Source: an uncultured Oscillospiraceae bacterium (GTDB lineage: Bacteria > Bacillota > Clostridia > Oscillospirales > Oscillospiraceae). From it: 5,593 nucleotides of DNA. The stretch spans positions 1 to 5,593 of the forward strand of contig CAJTOE010000159.1 in NCBI GenBank assembly GCA_910577805.1. The letters run 5' to 3'. Below, piece by piece: positions 4,330 to 5,593 of the stretch. Both the position numbers and the translations under genes were made by a program. Each line of letters opens with the position of its first letter. The stretch's first letter is position 1. The notes beneath the pieces are model-generated. The model was given only the letters and a program-made list of their open reading frames with translations. It was not told the origin of the DNA and searched no databases.

Positions 4330-5593
4330 TCTCACGCTCGGCTCCCTCTTTGACGGGAGCGGGGGATTTCCGCTTGCTGGGCTTATCTCCGGGATTACAC
4401 CTGTGTGGGCGTCGGAAGTCGAGCCGTTCCCTATCAGGGTAACAACTAAGCGACTGCCGCAGGTAAAGCACTACGGTGATGTGTCGCAGATGGACGGCGG
4501 AAAGATAGAGCCGGTCGATATCATCACATTCGGCTCTCCCTGCACCGACATGAGCATCGCCGGCAAGCGGGCCGGTCTGGAGGGGGCGCAGTCCTCCCTT
4601 TTCTATCAGGCCATCCGCATCATCAAGGAAATGAGGTGTGCAACTAATGGAAGATTCCCGCGCTGGGTCTGCTGGGAGAATGTCCCCGGTGCCTTCAGCT
4701 CGAACGGGGGCGCCGACTTCAAAGCGGTCCTCGATGCAGTCATCGGCATCGCAGAGCCGGGGGCCGAGGTGCCTATGCCTGAGAAAGACCGCTGGCCCTA
4801 CGCCGACATTTACCTGGGAGAGCAATGGAGCGTTGCGTACCGCACTTTCGATGCGCAACATTGGGGAGTCCCCCAGCGAAGACGCCGCGTCTACCTTGTC
4901 GGCGATCTTACAGGCCGATGTGCCGGACAAGTATTATTTGAGTCCGAAGGCTTGTCTGGGTATTCTGCGGAGGGCTTCCGCGCGTGGCAAAGAGCTGCCA
5001 GAGATTCTGCGGCTGGCTTTGGAGCGGCAGGCGGCATCTGCCTGAACGACCAGGGCGGCGGTCGGATGGATATTTCCCAAGAGGTGACCGCCACCCTCCG
5101 CGCCCAAGAGCATGGGCATCCGCCCTGTGTACTGGCGGCGGGGTTTTGCAAGGAATGTTCCGCCCGGAGCTGGGGCATTGGCTATGAGGAGGAACGCGCG
5201 CCCACCCTCCGGGCGGGGTCCATCCCCACCGCCGTCTATGAGAACCATAGCCAGGACACCAGATACACCGGGCCGCTGGACACGGCCCCCACGGTCAGCT
5301 CCACCTACGGCACTGGGGGCAACAACCAGCCCTTCGTGGTGGAGGCCGACACGCCCAAGACGCTGAAGATACGCTCCGGCTGCGAGGGCGGCGGCAAGGG
5401 TGCGCTCATCCAGGAGGATGTGTCCGCCACCCTCTCCTGCAACAACGACCAGACCCTGTTCGTGCAGTTCTGCAAAGGCACCCGGCCCCACTCCGCACAA
5501 GAGGGCCAGGTGTGGAAAGCGGCAGAGGTCGCCAACACGCTGAACACTTTTGACGTGGGTGAAACCCGTTGTGCGGAACTGGCGGTGCGAACT
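4316..5593 (+). CDS. C5-cytosine DNA methyltransferase (3' truncated by window)
   Basis: ATG 4316, 14 bases inside the previous gene, opens a frame that continues to the window edge (426 codons, no stop). AAGTGGAGGTGC at about 4301-4312 contains a GGAGG that can serve as binding site. C5-methyltransferase motifs appear in order: motif I S-L-F-D13-G-S-G-G-F18 (S-adenosylmethionine), motif IV G-S-P-C76 with the catalytic cysteine, motif VI E121-N-V-P-G, and motif VIII Q187-R-R-R-R-V. Motifs IX and X, expected after the target-recognition region, are not reached. Residues about 200-426 would be an unusually long recognition region. They hold five versions of a short motif with T-L or T-V near residues 260, 297, 326, 372 and 408, several followed by a G/N-rich turn and then hydrophobic residues. 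The pair with the upstream methyltransferase suggests protection of phage DNA against several host restriction systems. Target sequence cannot be read from this. Confidence 0.92.
   Translation, partial: MEKNNLTLGSLFDGSGGFPLAGLISGITPVWASEVEPFPIRVTTKRLPQVKHYGDVSQMDGGKIEPVDIITFGSPCTDMSIAGKRAGLEGAQSSLFYQAIRIIKEMRCATNGRFPRWVCWENVPGAFSSNGGADFKAVLDAVIGIAEPGAEVPMPEKDRWPYADIYLGEQWSVAYRTFDAQHWGVPQRRRRVYLVGDLTGRCAGQVLFESEGLSGYSAEGFRAWQRAARDSAAGFGAAGGICLNDQGGGRMDISQEVTATLRAQEHGHPPCVLAAGFCKECSARSWGIGYEEERAPTLRAGSIPTAVYENHSQDTRYTGPLDTAPTVSSTYGTGGNNQPFVVEADTPKTLKIRSGCEGGGKGALIQEDVSATLSCNNDQTLFVQFCKGTRPHSAQEGQVWKAAEVANTLNTFDVGETRCAELAVRT

Noticed and set aside
4295..4930. Minus-strand open frame (211 codons)
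   Set aside because: Antisense to the C5 methyltransferase, whose motifs I, IV, VI and VIII are intact on the plus strand.
4638..5045. Plus-strand frame of 135 codons
   Set aside because: Alternative frame inside the C5 methyltransferase; it crosses motifs VI and VIII, which read correctly in the other frame.
4934..5500. Minus-strand open frame (188 codons)
   Set aside because: Antisense to the methyltransferase recognition region; GC-rich shadow frame with a G/A/L-rich translation.

Overview
The window looks like part of a temperate phage or prophage from a fairly GC-rich gut Firmicute. A Clostridia/Oscillospiraceae-type host is my inference. It rests on the GC-rich third codon positions, strong AGGAGG-type ribosome binding sites and protein families typical of such phages; no host gene is present. 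All supported genes are on the + strand. They are packed tightly, often with 4-base ATGA overlaps, as in a phage early/middle operon running toward the late genes.

Region 1 (1-2845) is a string of small accessory genes. In order they are: the tail of an upstream gene; a membrane-anchored zinc-ribbon protein; a 34-codon basic micro-ORF; a two-part protein with a C-terminal phage Gp49 (N4 Gp49/Sf6 gene 66) domain; a short coiled-coil protein; an unrecognised 77-residue protein; a three-part fusion (HAD-type phosphatase, Lar-like zinc ribbon, small phage C-terminal domain); a 63-residue possible zinc-binding protein whose end encodes two abutting hairpins; and a sigma-region-4/DUF1492-like helix-turn-helix protein of the kind that often precedes phage late genes.

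Region 2 (2841-3072) is a dense control region and the most interesting part. Four decamers, each with GAAAC at the same place and exactly 10 bases apart, start on the stop codon of the regulator gene. They run into the -35 box of a good extended -10 promoter. About 20-25 bases past the expected start site is a near-perfect intrinsic terminator (11-bp stem, TTCG loop, T-run). This suggests helical-phase binding sites, perhaps for the adjacent regulator, and a promoter-terminator leader that would need read-through or antitermination to express the genes beyond it. A 46-codon ORF begins almost at the predicted start site and runs through the terminator.

Region 3 (3073-5593) holds two overlapping DNA methyltransferase genes. 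One is a ParB-domain/beta-class DPPY methyltransferase. The other is a C5-cytosine methyltransferase that runs off the right edge. No restriction endonuclease is visible, so they are best read as orphan phage methyltransferases that protect phage DNA. The upstream Lar-like domain may fit the same anti-restriction theme. The individual families are known; the less ordinary features are the control region, the gene fusions and the repeated motif in the C5 methyltransferase target-recognition region.
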